Positions 13,141 through 25,900 of a DNA stretch of 64,000 nt are shown in pieces (within the stretch, counting starts at the first letter, position 1; every line of letters begins with the position of its first letter). Position numbers and translations under genes: made by a program. The notes beneath the pieces are model-generated. The model was not told the origin of the DNA. It saw only the letters and a program-made list of their open reading frames with translations, and made no database searches. Origin of the DNA: Manis javanica (Eukaryota > Chordata > Mammalia > Pholidota > Manidae); contig NC_133158.1 in the NCBI RefSeq assembly GCF_040802235.1, forward strand, positions 160,739,401 to 160,803,400, in the 5' to 3' direction.

Positions 13141-14605
13141 CTGAAAAATCACAGTTAAATAAAATTATTATAGGCAAAAGTAACCACTTTACTAACTGAA
13201 CAATTTAGAGGCCTAGGATCTCACATAGTCCTAAAATAACTTGAAAATTAAGTATCATGATGAGGTTACTCTTTCACACAGTAATGTGTCAATAATGCAT
13301 AAGGAAGACCAGGGAGGGGAGGCCTAGAAGTACATCAGACAAGAGACTAAGCATAAAGAAAGGAACAAATGAGACAGTGTGTGTTGAGGGAAACAGACAT
13401 CATTTGGTATCTAATGGAATATGGTGGGGAGAGGAATAGGGGAAAACTCCTATGATTGATTTGTGTTACAAATCTGGGACTTAAAAGGTGTAAGGTATAA
13501 AGAAGTATAGTTTCTCTATTTCTGATTGATCATCTTCAGACAGTTTCACCTTTTCACCATACTGTAGTTGTCAAAAGATGATCACTCAGTAATGAAATAA
13601 AGAAATTAAATTTCTCAAGTTACTGCATCATCATTACAAACACCCATGAACAGTTACAGACAAGACTGTATAGTTTAAAGGGATTAACACTGAACCTGAA
13701 TCTAATCAGATCTATAAATCGAAATGCAGATTATAAGCAATGCAGAGGATAATAAAACAAACATGTTAAACAAAGCACAGAATTTTAATTGGCTAAATCA
13801 AGAATGCAGGAAATTCTACAAGACAAATTTCCCACTTTCTTCAACAAATAAGTGGCATGGGGGTAAGGATAGAGAGAAAAAGGGCAGTTACAGTCTAAGA
13901 GACTTGAGAATCATGACAAATGAAATGTGTGGACCTTGTTTAGATCCAACTTGAACAAATCAACTGTAAAACAGACATCTTTGTGAGAGATCATCAGGAA
14001 ATCTGAACATGAACATGAGACAATATATAAGGAAGTAGTATCACTTTACTTAGGTATAATAATGGTACTGTAGCTGTGATAGTTTCACAAATTCTTTTCA
14101 TTTAAAAATATTTACTTAAGTACTTACAGGTGAAATCATCTGAGGGGCAGGACTTTAAAATACTCCAGTCTCCTCCTCACATAAAAAACTTTAGGGGGGA
14201 GTAGGTTGAAATAAGGTTGGCAAAATAATAGTTGTTGAAGCTGGCTAACAGGTAGAGAGATTCATTTTACTGTTCTCTATTTTTGAGTGTTTAACAAATT
14301 CCATTATAAAATGGTTAAGTTTTTTTTTTTAAATAAAAAGAGTAGGAAAGAAAAATACAAGGATTGCAAATAGTGTACAAGGTCTTTGCAGTTATATTAA
14401 CCATTGCTTAAAACACTAGATGAAGCAGGGCATAATTTTCATGATTACTGACTTAAATTACTTTAATTAAATTTTCATGATTAACTATTTAAATTAAGAG
14501 ACATTCCCAAAACATCATATATCTCCACATGCTGCTCAGCTGGTATATATATCCTAACAGGCTCTTACATCCCATCAAACCAAGAAATAACCCAAGAACA
14601 CATAC

Positions 14606-14730
14606 CTAAATAATAAATGTTTGGTGCTACCCAGCCACCATAGGGTAACTCTTGCAAATGATTTGACGCTTCATGGTTTCCCCCAATGAAGACTGTGAGA
14701 ACTGGGGCCTTCTTCTCTCCTGAATAATAC
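14606..14730 (-). pseudogene. DBR1: DBR1 pseudogene exon 2 with mutated splice acceptor
   Basis: 125 nt reading [20 protein letters not shown], then [20 protein letters not shown], with donor TTAG|gtatgt. It contains the GNHE metallophosphoesterase motif. The two bases before the expected exon start (14732-14731 on the minus strand) are GG instead of AG, so normal splicing from exon 1 should fail. An AG 10 nt inside the exon could only give a shifted product. Confidence 0.9.
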
Positions 14731-15284
14731 CCAGAACACGAGAATAAAGCTGTCGGTTGGCATAACAGAAATTAAGCACAGAGAAAAGCAACTAGGCATT
14801 CCTATACCATTAGGCATTGCAGAAAAGCAAAATAAGGTCTCAAAGGAAAAGCTGAGCTCATCATAAAAGTTAAAAAGCGCTTTCGAAACGAACTGCCATC
14901 TTTCCCTTGAGAACGAAGGGCTGCCACCGCGGTTTCAAGCCAGTGTACGTTCAGAGAGGTCAAGGACTTTGTCATTTCACTGCTATTACCCCAGAATCTA
15001 GAACCCAGACTAGCTCACAGCACTGGATAATTACACGAACTAGTGCCAGAGTCCTTAACCCGTCAGCTTCTTCCTCCAGATCCTGCCCTCAGCCTGCGAT
15101 CCCTCCCTGAACAGGTAAGGGGACTGGAAAGAAGTGACATTTCCTAATCGTCAGTTCCTAGAGACGCAGCGTGAACAAAGACGGGAACTAGGAGCCAGCT
15201 AGTCACCTCCGTCAAGGTTCCCTCCCCACTGCTGGCCAGTCACGCTCGCACTGCCGGGTCCGAGGTCCGAGCCGCGCCCCTCAC

Positions 15285-15481
15285 CTGTAGAAGGTCTGCA
15301 TGTGGCGGTACTTGGGCGGCACGGCCATGCAGCGCAGGTCGGCCTCGTTGCGCACCGCCTGGAAGTCGCCGCAGCACAGCAAAAGGTCTATCGGCCCGGG
15401 GCCGCGCCGCTCGGCCAGCGCCAGCGTCTCATAGATCCTGTCTAGCTCGCCGTGGCAGCAGCCGGCCACAGCCACCCGCAT
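15285..15481 (-). pseudogene. DBR1: DBR1 pseudogene exon 1
   Basis: ATG at 15481-15479, 197 nt to donor CTACAG|gtgagg. It reads [20 protein letters not shown], then [20 protein letters not shown] and KYRHMQTFY(R). The first metal-binding motifs of the metallophosphoesterase (GCCHG and GDFQ) are intact. The start was chosen by family alignment; the frame stays open upstream to 15640 but without homology. Confidence 0.92.
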
Positions 15482-15720
15482 CCTGCCGCCCGCGGCGGGG
15501 AGCTGCCTGCAGCTCGCTGGACCAGCGCCGGCCCGGGCCGAGCAGCGAGGACCTGACGCGTCGCCCTGCTCCCGCCAACAGTAACGCAGCCACAGGATGG
15601 TTGATGCTGCGGCAATATAAATCGCTTCCGGTTTCCACATCTCGCGAGAGAAGGATCGGGAAGAACCAAATGAACAGTAGGATGCCAGAGAACTTTCAAA
15701 TAGATTCAGGCTCTTCGAAT
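15482..15720 (-). promoter_or_regulatory. GC/CpG-rich 5' flank of the DBR1 pseudogene (former promoter)
   Basis: A short CpG-containing block immediately upstream of the DBR1 start codon, including gcttccggtt (ETS-like CTTCCGG on the given strand) and tctcgcgaga, a palindromic motif found in TATA-less housekeeping promoters. Both motifs are seen directly. Activity is unknown. Confidence 0.55.
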
Positions 15721-17244
15721 CTCAGCAGTCTGACAGATGATAAAAATCAAAACCAGAGTAATTTGTTTTAAATCCCCAGAAAGGAGTTCAGTTTGATAAA
15801 ATTAAACCAAGCTACACAGCTTGCGCAAGTGAGATTGGCTAATTCCCTAGGACGAAACCTCTCAAGGCAAAAAGAATTGCCTGAATCAGAAATCAAAAGA
15901 TTTCTTAAAAGACACCTAAAATACAAACAATTTTAGCTCTCTCCATTTCTCTCAGCAGCCACTCAGTTGCCATGCCCTATAAATCTATCCTTTTCATTTC
16001 TACTCTCACTCAGTACCCTAATTCTGGCCTCTTACCCAAAACACTGTAACAGCCTCCCAGCTGTGTTTTCCACACTCAACTCCACTTCCTCCAATTCTAG
16101 TACTACCCTAAGGGCCAGATTCCTTTCCAAATACATAGCTTTGGTAATGTTACAATGCCATCCTCCTGCTCACAGACCTCTGATGGCTTCTCAGGGCCTA
16201 TAGTTTCCTTAGCCTGTTGTTCTGGCCCACAGCCAGAACACAGGTATATCTATTCATTTACATATTGTTTATGGCTGCATTTATGTTACAGTGATGGAGC
16301 TGAGTCATGATGGAAAGCATGTTGCCTGAAAAGCCTAAAATATCCATTCTTTGGTCCTTTATAGAAAATGTTTGCTGACACCTGCACTAAACTACATCCC
16401 CCATTTCCCTCCCAGTGTTGTTTCCCTGGAGCGTGGGCTTTCCTGTGTTAGTGCCTCCGCTTAGCCAGTCTGCTCTCCTCAGGGAAATTCCCCCCTCCAG
16501 GTCCAAGTGGACCCTCTCAGGGAAGCTTTCCTGCCTCCCCATGTGATCTGTCCCTGCTTTGTACACCTGTCACACTGTGTCATGGCGTTTTGCACGTTCT
16601 GACTTTTACTGTAAATATTAACCTGTGTGTCGTGTTGCTTCCCTCTCACCCTGGTGGAGTCTCTCAGCAGCCAGAAGGCCAGAGGCATGTCTCAGCTATA
16701 TTCAGCTCTCCCTAACCCTACACGTAGTCATTAGCTATTTGGAGACTCAAAAGCCAGGAGTCTTTTCTTCCAGCAACTTCCAGAATAAATAATCAACATT
16801 CTCCAGAGGGGAAAGACAAAGTGGGAAAACAAGACACTTGCAGATTCTTAAAGGAGGAAGCCAAGATTCTTAAAGGAGGGTTTGAAGCATTTGTTTGTTT
16901 AGCTGGTTGGGTAAGCGATCAGGGAAGTTCATAGCCCCCATAGAAGAGACTCCTCAGGAAAGGGACGGAGTGGGAGCGGAGCAATGCTCTAAACGGCCGC
17001 ATCTCCCACTAGGGCACTGCTGGATCAACCGTCCCTAGGTTGTCATGGCCGCCGGGCTGGCCAGAGGGCGCAAGGGAGCATTCACAGGTGGGCTTCCTGT
17101 CCCCTGAGAATGGGAGAACACGGGAAAGGGGGCAAGAGGAAGTGGGTGGAAGGTCTCATGGAAAGGGCTCTTGTGACCAAAATATTGCACCCAGCGATTA
17201 CCTGAATGGGGAACATTTAATCCCTTAGCATAGACTGTAGGTTC
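15721..17244. other. Non-coding, with an L2-like relic
   Basis: No exon is recognised. About 16420-16700 (ctctcagggaagctttcctg, then cctccccatgtgatctgtcc) resembles the L2 3' region on the plus strand. The remainder is unassigned. The right boundary of the DBR1 duplication should lie between here and ACAD11 exon 5 at 28037. Confidence 0.45.
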
Positions 17245-17705
17245 AGTGGTGTGTTAATTTCCTGTGGCTACTATAAAAACGTACCATAAAACTACCAGGT
17301 GACTTCAAATAACACATTTCTTCTCCCCCAGTTTTGGAGGCCAGAAGTACAAAATCAGGTTCACATCAAAACCAAGGTGTCAGCAGGGCCATCCTCCCTC
17401 CAGGGGTTCTTGGAGGGAGCCTTTTCCATCTTTTGGGGCTGCTGGCATTCTGTGGTTCATGGCAGCACCACTCTAGTCTCTGTGATCATATTACTGCCTC
17501 TTCTGTCTGTGCTACATCCCCCTCTGCTCCCTCTTATAAGAATATTTAGGGCCCACTGGGATAATCCAGAGTAATCTCCCATCTCACAATCCTTAATTTA
17601 ATCCTGCCTGTAAAATCCTTGTTTTGCATAGAAGGAACACCCACAGTTCCAAGGATTAGAGCCTAGGTATCTTTGGGGGCCAATATTTAGCCCTCCGTGG
17701 GAGGC
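17245..17705 (+). repeat. MaLR-type (ERVL-MaLR) LTR
   Basis: Starts gtgttaatttcctgtggcta and contains ccagttttggaggccagaag, accaaggtgtcagcagggc, gggcccactgggataatcc and ccttaatttaatcctgcctg. It ends tttgggggccaatatttagc. This order of blocks is that of MST/MLT-type MaLR LTRs. No internal region or matching second LTR is seen. Confidence 0.7.
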
Positions 17706-18964
17706 TACTAAATAAAAGCAAGCAGCAGGAACTCAAATGGGAGGTGGGAACCTGCTCTGGGATAAAGAGTCACAGAAGTAGGAGAGCCAGGCTGGTGAAA
17801 TGCAGAATGAGGGCTGCACAGAGGAATGACGGTTATTAAAGGTTATGTGGGACAGGCCAACATTTTTCTAACAAGGACCCTGACATGCCAGAGAAGCATA
17901 GAAAAGAGTCTGAGTTTGCATGAATGTGAATCACGGGAGGCCAACATGATGCATCTAGGTGGTGGATTTTATTACTGATAGGTTAGGAAAGTTTGATTCA
18001 TCTTCTCAACCATTACTCAACTATAAGTCATACCATTACATTTCTAGGATTGTTGTTTCTGTAAAGTCTCTTTCAAATATGACCTGCTAAATATATTCCC
18101 TCCCTACAACTGCAGGAATTTCCATCATTTCTGTGAAATTTTCATTAAAAAAGAACAAACTGTATGGCACACTTACAACTGTATGTGCTACATTGCCGAG
18201 TATGTATCTTAACAGGAGAGGCCTTCTGTTTTGGTTCAGTGTTGATGAAAAGCAAATTTTCTACTTGTGATTTTACACATTTGATGTTTGGGAGAATTTA
18301 TTACAGGTTTGTTTATGACTCTGTACATTTCAAACCATTTCTTGATCCTGCCGGGTAGTGTAGGACCCTTCTGATTCTCCTGTGTGTCATCATGTTGGTG
18401 AACTTCTATAGTGGGTGATAGAAGTATCCCCATATTGGGTTGACTAGTAGTAATTTACCTATGCCCCAAAGAAACCACAGTCTGCATAAATACAGCCCTC
18501 TAAACCAACATTAAATGTATCCCTGACTCAGCTTCCCTTCAGCCAAATTTCCAAAATGCCCAGGGCATTCTGATGCCACCCAACAGAAGGGGAGTATGTA
18601 GAATGGAAGTCGAAGTGGAAACAGGCAGTGGTCTTAACTGATTTTGGTTCAAATATCTTCTCTTGCAAATAGAAAATTTTAAAAAGACCATATTGTAGGT
18701 AGGGGGCCTTCCCAGGGAATGGGAAGGAGTCAATGCAAGTAAAGCACTCTGACCTCAGCTTCATTAGCTCAATAGTCAATCCAGCTCTGAATCTAGGGGC
18801 CACTCAGGTGTGATCCCTTTAATGAGAATGCCCAGAGAGAGCACCAGGGGCTGGAGAGACATACTCTGTGCTAATGCAGCCTCCAGATTACCCCTCCCTG
18901 TAATGGCTCAGGCACTTCCCGGCATAACAAGAGCCTTCCTCTCAAGTTTGTCTTTAATCTTGGT
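17706..18964. other. Unrecognised non-coding sequence
   Basis: Open frames up to 91 codons (18528-18803, minus) have no recognisable family. I looked for further ACAD11 exons here and found none. Confidence 0.4.
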
Positions 18965-19191
18965 GTTAAAAATCTTGCAGGTTTTCTGTGAAAACAGTTT
19001 GGCAGTTTCTCAAAAAGCTAAATGTAGAATTACTAAAGGATTCAGCAATTCCACTCCTAGGTATGTACCCAAAGGAATCAAAAGCAGGAAAAGATCATTG
19101 TGCACCCATGTTCACAGCAGCATTGTTCACAATAGCCAAAAGGTGGAAGTAGCCATTGTCCATCAACAGATGAATGGATAAGCAAAATATG

Positions 19192-19246
<55 letters not shown>

Positions 19247-19625
19247 GGAGTGTTACACAGCCATAAAAAAGAATGAAGTTCCTGATACTTGCAACAACAT
19301 GGATGGACCTTGAAAACATATGCTAAGTAAAATAAGTCAGACACAAAAGGACAAATATTTCATGATTCCACTCTCAAGCAATATCTAGACTAGGCAAATT
19401 CATAGAGAAAGCATATAGACTAGAGGTTTCCAGGGACTGGAGGAAGGGAAAATGGGGAGTTATTGCTAGTAGTTAGATCATTTCCATTTGGGATACAGAA
19501 AATAGATTTAAAAAAATAGATATTTTGAAAATAGTGATGATGGTTGCACATTATAAATGTAATTAATTCCACACATGGTGAATTTATGTTATGTGTATTA
19601 TATATATAATATACATAATAATAAA
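18965..19625 (+). repeat. Old L1 3' end with an internal (CA)n microsatellite
   Basis: Phrases such as ttcagcaattccactcctag, catgttcacagcagcattgt, caacaacatggatggacctt and gaggtttccagggactggag are the typical 3' end of an ancient L1 on the plus strand. A perfect (CA)n run at about 19193-19243 interrupts it where the L1 reads 'gatacacac'. Confidence 0.75.
19193..19243. repeat. (CA)n dinucleotide microsatellite
   Basis: About 25 uninterrupted CA units on the plus strand. Length is likely polymorphic. Confidence 0.95.
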
Positions 19626-19727
19626 TAACAAAAGCAAGGCAATTTCTGAGCATCAAGAATGAATTTGTTCAGGTTGGGTTATTCATTCATAAAAAACACC
19701 TGGCAGGATATATATATATATATATAT

Positions 19728-21092
19728 TTTTTTTTTTTTGTATCATTAATCTACAATTACATGAAGAACATTATGATTACTAGGCTCCCCCCTTCACCAA
19801 GTCCCCCCGACATACCCCTTAACAGTCACTGTCCATCAGCTTAGTAAGATGCTGTAGAGTCACTACTTGTCTTCTCTGTGTTGCACAGCCCTCCCCATGC
19901 CCCCCACACACACTATACATGCTAATCGTAATGCCCCCTTTCTTTTTCCCCCACCCTTGTCCCTCCCTTCCCACCCATCCTCCTAAGTCCCTTTCCCTTT
20001 GGTAACTATTAGTCCATTCTTGGGTTCTGTGATTCTGCTGCTGTTTTGTTCCTTCAGTTTTCCTTTGTTCTTAAACTCCACATATGAGTGAAATCATTTG
20101 GTACTTGTCTTTCTCCACCTGGCTTATTTCACTGAGTATAATAACCTCTAGCTCCATCCATGTTGTTGCAAATGGTAGGATCTGTTTTCTTCTTATAGCT
20201 GGGTAATATTCCATTGTGTATATGTATCACACCTTCTTTATCCATTCATCTACTGATGGACATTTAGGTTGCTTCCATATCTTGGCTATTGTAAAGAGTG
20301 CAGCAATAAACACAGGGGTGCATCTGTCTTTTTCAAACTGGAGTGCCGCATTCTTAGGGTAAATTCCTAGAAGTGGAATTCCTGGGTCAAATGATATTTC
20401 TATTTTGAGCATTTTGAGGAACCTCCATACTGCTTCCACAATGGTTGAACTAATTTACATTCCCACCAGCAGTGTAGAAGGGTTCCCCATTCTTCACATC
20501 CTTGCCAACATTTGTTGTTGTTTGTCTTTTGGATGGTGGCCATCCTTACTCGTGTGAGGTGATATCTCATTGTGCTTTTAATTTGCATTTCTCTGATGAT
20601 TAGCAATGTGGAGCATCTTTTCATGTGGCTGTTGGCCATCTGAATTTTTTCTTTACAGAACTGCCTTTTCAGCTCCTCTGCCCATTTTTTAATTGGATTA
20701 TTTGCTTTTTGTTTGTTGAGGTGTATGGGTTCTTTATATATTTTCGATGTTAACCCCTTGTCAGCTATGTCATTTATAAATATATTCTCCCATACTGTAG
20801 GGTACCTTTTTGTTCTATTAATGGTGTCCTTTGCTGTACAGAAGCTTTTTAGCTTGATATAGTCCCACTTGTTCATTTTTGCTTTTATTTCCCTTGGTCG
20901 GGGAGATATGTTCATGAAGAAGTCACTCATGTTTATGTGCATGAGATTTTTGCCTATTTTTTTTCTAAGAGTTTTATGGTTTCATGACTTACATTCAGGT
21001 CTTTGATCCATTTCGAATTTGCTTTTGTGTATGGGGTTAGACAGTGATCCAGTTTCATTCTCTTACATGTAGCTGTCCAGTTTTGCCAGCAT
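19728..21092 (-). mobile_element. 5'-truncated L1, minus strand
   Basis: The 3'UTR and ORF2 C-terminus read on the minus strand. A 180-codon piece at 20942-20400 reads ...[20 protein letters not shown], with the Cys-rich end [18 protein letters not shown]. The T-tract at about 19727-19738 is the element's poly(A). The 5' end lies near 21092, where L1 homology stops at gttttgccagca. The ORF2 fragment carries frame breaks. Target-site duplication is not obvious (AT repeats at the 3' side). Confidence 0.85.
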
Positions 21093-21589
21093 AATTGGTA
21101 TGTTTTTTAATGATTAAAATAAAAGATGCTGTTGTTTGGGGAAAAAAATGAATAAGCCTCAAATCTTTAAACATTACAGAAAAATACAACTTAAGTGTCT
21201 CCTAATAATTCCATCCCCTACAATCAGTTTTTTAGTACATGTTATGAAAGACTTACTTTTACATTAATATTTATTTAATATTGATAAACAGTCTTAGAAA
21301 AGTAAAATAGAAAAACAGAAGAAGAGAAAAGAATAGAAAGGAAGAAGAGAATTGAAATAAGTTGAGCACCTACTACTTGCTCTATATAAATTTCTTAATT
21401 TTAGTTTTCCTAAAATTGGTTTTTTTTTTCAATTTAAAAGGCACATAATGTCAATTTCCTGGCTTTCATAATAAACTATTATGTGAGATCCATTTCAGGA
21501 ATCTGAATTATGGGTACACTGGACCCCTCTGTACTTTTACAACTTCTTGTACATCTATGATTACTTAAAAATGAAAAGTTAAAGTGAGT

Positions 21590-22975
21590 AGTTCAAATGG
21601 TGGTATACGAAGACCTTGAACTCACCTCCTCCCATGGACACACCAAATCTACAGGTACATTTATAACAGTTCTCTCTGAAAAAGACCTGAAAACTAACTA
21701 AACAGTTCCTCCACAAAAAAGAGTAAAAAGGTCACATTAACTGGTAGGAGAGGCAGTGATGTGGTCCCACCCAAAACCTCATCCCAGAAGTGGAATGGAT
21801 CTCACAAATATGTAGCATATCCCTGAAGTACAAAGGGTATGAGCCCTGCTTCAGGCACTCAATCCTTGGGACTTGCACCAGAGAGATAAAGACCCAAAAG
21901 ATCTCTGGCTTTGAAAACCAATGGGACTTATGCCTAAATTGTTTGCCTAACCCACAGAAACAAACAGAGAGTCAAGAAAATGAGAAAACAGAAATACGTT
22001 CAAAGGAAAAACAAGATAAAAGCTCAGAAAAAAACCTTAATGAAATGGAGATAAGTAATTAAATTGATAGAGTTCAAAGTAATAATCATAAATATGCTCA
22101 CTGGTTCCAGGAGAAGAATGAATGAATATAGAGAGAACTTCCACAGAGATAGAAAATATAAGAAAGTATCAAACTGAAGTCACAGAGCTGAAGAATACAA
22201 TAGCTGAACTGAAAAATACAAGAGGGATTCCACAGCAGCCTAGATGAAGCATTAGAAAGGATCAGTGACCTGGAAGATGGCACAGCAGACATCACACAAA
22301 CAGAGCAACAAAAAGGAACATGAATTTTAAAAAGTGAAGATAGTTTAAGGGGCCTATGAGATAACATCAGGTAGAAAAACTTTCACATTATAGGGATCCC
22401 AGAAGGAGATAAAGGGGCAGAAAACTTATTTTAAGAAATAATGGCTAAAAACTTCCCTGAGGGAAACAAACATGCAGATCTAAGAAACTCAGAGACTTCC
22501 AAAACAAGATAAAACCAAAGAGATCCACACCAAGACACATTATAATTAAAATGTCAAAAGATAATGATGAAGAGAGAATTTTTAAAGCAGCAAGATAAAA
22601 GTAACTTGTTACATATAAGGGAACTCCCATAAGACTATCAGCAGTTTTTTCAGCAGCAACTTTGCAAACAAAAGGGAGTGCTTTAATATATTCAAAGTGT
22701 TGAAAGCAAGAAACTTCTGACCAAGAATACTTGGCAAGTTTATCATTCAGAATTGAAGAGCAATAAAGAGCTTTCCAGACAATCTAAAACTAAAGGAGCT
22801 CACCACCAATAAACTTCCTTACAAGAAATGTTAAAGGGATTTCTTTAAGGTGAAAAGAAATGGCACTATTTAATAACAAGAAAACCTAAAAAAATCTCTG
22901 GAAAAGGTAAATATATGGTAAAGGTGGCAGATTAATCACTTGTAAAGCTGCTAAGAAGATTAAAGATAAAAGTTT
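21590..22975 (+). repeat. Old L1 5' region and ORF1 relic
   Basis: On the plus strand 21590-22100 reads like a decayed L1 5'UTR. At 22120-22800 it follows an ORF1 layout with coiled-coil-like text, then the agggatcccagaaggagat, aagaaactcagagacttcca and attataattaaaatgtcaaaag blocks. Many stops. It is distinct in age and orientation from the neighbouring minus-strand L1s. Confidence 0.65.
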
Positions 22976-25900
22976 AAGTTCTTCCTTACTAACCTGGATG
23001 CCTTTTATCTCTCTTTATCTTGTCTGACTGCTGTGGCTAGGACTTCCAGTACTATGTTGAATAAAAGTGGTGAGAATGGACATCCTTTGTCTTATTCTTG
23101 ATCTTAGGGGAAAAGCCTTCAGCTTTTTGCCAGAGTAGGATGTTAGCTGTGGGTCTGTCATATACAGCTTTTATTATGTTGAGGTACATTCACTCTATAG
23201 TCATTTTATTGAGAGTTTTTTTTATCATGAATGGGTGTTCAATTTCATCAAATGCTTATTCAGCATCTATTGAGATGATAATGTGGTTTTAATCCTTCTT
23301 TTTTTTAATGTGGTGTATCACTTTGATTTACAAATATTGTACCATCCACGCATCCCTGGAATAAATCCCACTTGGTCATGATGGATGATCCTTTTGATGT
23401 GTTTTTTAATTCCATTTGCTAATATTTTGTTGAGGATTTTTGCACCTATGTTCATCAGCAATATAGGTCTATAATTTTCTCTTTTTTTTTTGTAGTGTCT
23501 TTATCTGCTTTTAGTATTAGAAGAATACTGGCCTCATAGAATGAGTTTGGAAGTATTCCCTCCCCTTCTACTTTTTGGAATACTTTAAGAAGGATGGGTA
23601 GTGTGGTAGAGTTCATCTGTGAACCTATCTGATCCTGCACTTTTTGGGGGGGGGATTTTTTGATTGCCAACTCAATTTCATTACTGGTAAGTCTGTTCGG
23701 GTTATCTGTTTCTCCCTGGGTCAGTCTTGGGAGGTTGTATTTTTTGAGGAATTTGTCCATTTCTTCTAGGTTGTCCAATTTATCGGCATATATTTTTTTT
23801 CAAGAATTCTCTAATAATCTGTTCTATTTCTGTGGTGCCCATTGTGATGATTCCTTTTTTGTTTCTGGTTCTATTTATTTGTGCACTTCTCTTTTTTCTT
23901 GAGAAGTGTAGCTAGGGGTTTGTCTACTTTGTTTATTTTCTCAAAAAACCACTTCTTGATTTCATTGATTTTTTCCTATTGTTTTGTTCTCTATTTTATT
24001 TATTACGTCCCTCCTTCTACTAACTTTGGGTTTCATTTGTTATTTTTCTAGTTATTTTCTGAATTTAGAGTGTTTTTTGGGATTGTTCTTGTTTCTTGAG
24101 GTAGGCCTATATGGCTATGTATGTCCCTCTTAGAATTGCTTTTGTGGCATCCCACAAATTTGGGGCTATTGTATTTTTGTTTTCATTGTCTCATGTATTG
24201 CTTGATTTGTTCACTGATTATTGAGAAGCATGTTGTTTAGCCTCCAGGTATTTGTAGGCTTTTTTGTTTTGTTTTTTACAATTTCAGTATTTTTAAATTT
24301 TTTATATCCTAATATGTGATCTATTCTGGAGACATTCCATATGCACTTGAGAAAAATGTGTATCCTGCTTCTTTTGGGCAGAATGTTCTGTAGATATTTG
24401 TTAAGACCATCTGATCTAATGTGTGTTCAATGCCTCTGTTTCCTTATTTCTTTTCTTTCTGGGTGATCTGTCCATTGATGTAAGTGGGGTGTTAATATCC
24501 CTTACTATGATTGAACTGCTATTTCTCCCTTTAATTCTGTTAGTATTTTACATATTTAGGTGCTCCTATATTGGATACATAGATATTTATAATAGTTATA
24601 TCCCCTTATTGGACAGATCCCTTTATCATTATGTAGTGTCCTTCTTTGTCTCTTGTTATTTTCTTTGTTTTGAAATCTATTTTGTCTGACATAGGCACTG
24701 CTACTCCTGCTTTTTTCTCCCTATTATTTGAATGGAATATCTTTCCACCCCTTTACTTTTAGTCTGTGTATGTCTTTGGGTGTGAAATGAGTCTCTTGCA
24801 GGCAGCATATAGATGGGTCTTGTTTCTTTATCCTTTCTGCCACTCTATGTCTTTTGATTGGCACATTCAGTCCATTCACATTTAAGGTAGTTATTGATGG
24901 GTATGTACTTATTGCCATTTTATTGTTTTCTGGTTGTTTTTGTAGTTCCTCTATGTTCCTTTCTTACTCTCTTATACTCTTCTCATGTTATTTGATGGTT
25001 TTCTTTAGTATTGTGACTGGATTTCTCTTTTTTAGTTTTTTGTGTATCTATTATAGACTTCAGGTTAGTGGTTACCATAAGGTTCATGGGTAATTTCCTA
25101 AATATATCAGCCTATATTAAGTTGATGATTGCTTTGTTTCAAACACAATCTAAAAGTATTTTTTTCTTCTTCCTCCACACTTTATGTGTTAGATGTCATA
25201 ATCTACATTTTTTGTGTGTCCCCTGACTGATTTCATGCATAATTGGTTTTACTATATTTGTTTTGCTTTAATTTCATACTTGCTTGGTAATTAATAGGTC
25301 TACTACCTTTACTTTTGGCTTTTTTCACTGGTGAAAACTTTTTAGCCTTAGGAACATTTCCATCTATAGCAGTACTTTAATATATCCTGTAATGCTGGTT
25401 TAGTGGTTATAAATTCCCTGAGCCTTTGTTTATCTGGGAATTGTTTAATATTTGCTTCAAATTTTTTTTGGCATCATTAATATACAATCACATGAGCAAC
25501 ATTGTGGTTACTAGATTCCCCCCATTATCAAGTTCCCATGATATCTGCTTCAAATTTAATGATAATCTTGCTGGGCAGAGGATTCTTAATTGAAGGTCTT
25601 TCTGTTTCAGTACACTAAATATTTCATGCCACTCCCTTCTGGCCTGTAAAGTTTCTATTGAGAAGTCTGCTGATAGCCTGATGGGGTTTCCCTTTTAAGT
25701 AATCTTTTCTCTCTCTGGCTGCTTTCAATACCTCTTATCGTTAATCTTTGTCATTTTAATTATTCTATGTCTTGCTGTAGTCTTTCTGGGGTTCATTTTG
25801 TTAGGAGCTCTCTGTGCTCCAGGACCTGGGTGTCTATTTACTTCCTCAGATGGGGGAAGGTTTCAACATTTCTTCAAAAAAACTTTCTACCCCTTTGTCT

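Noticed and set aside
19190-19245. CRISPR or tandem regulatory array
   Set aside because: Simple (CA)n microsatellite within an old L1; no spacers.
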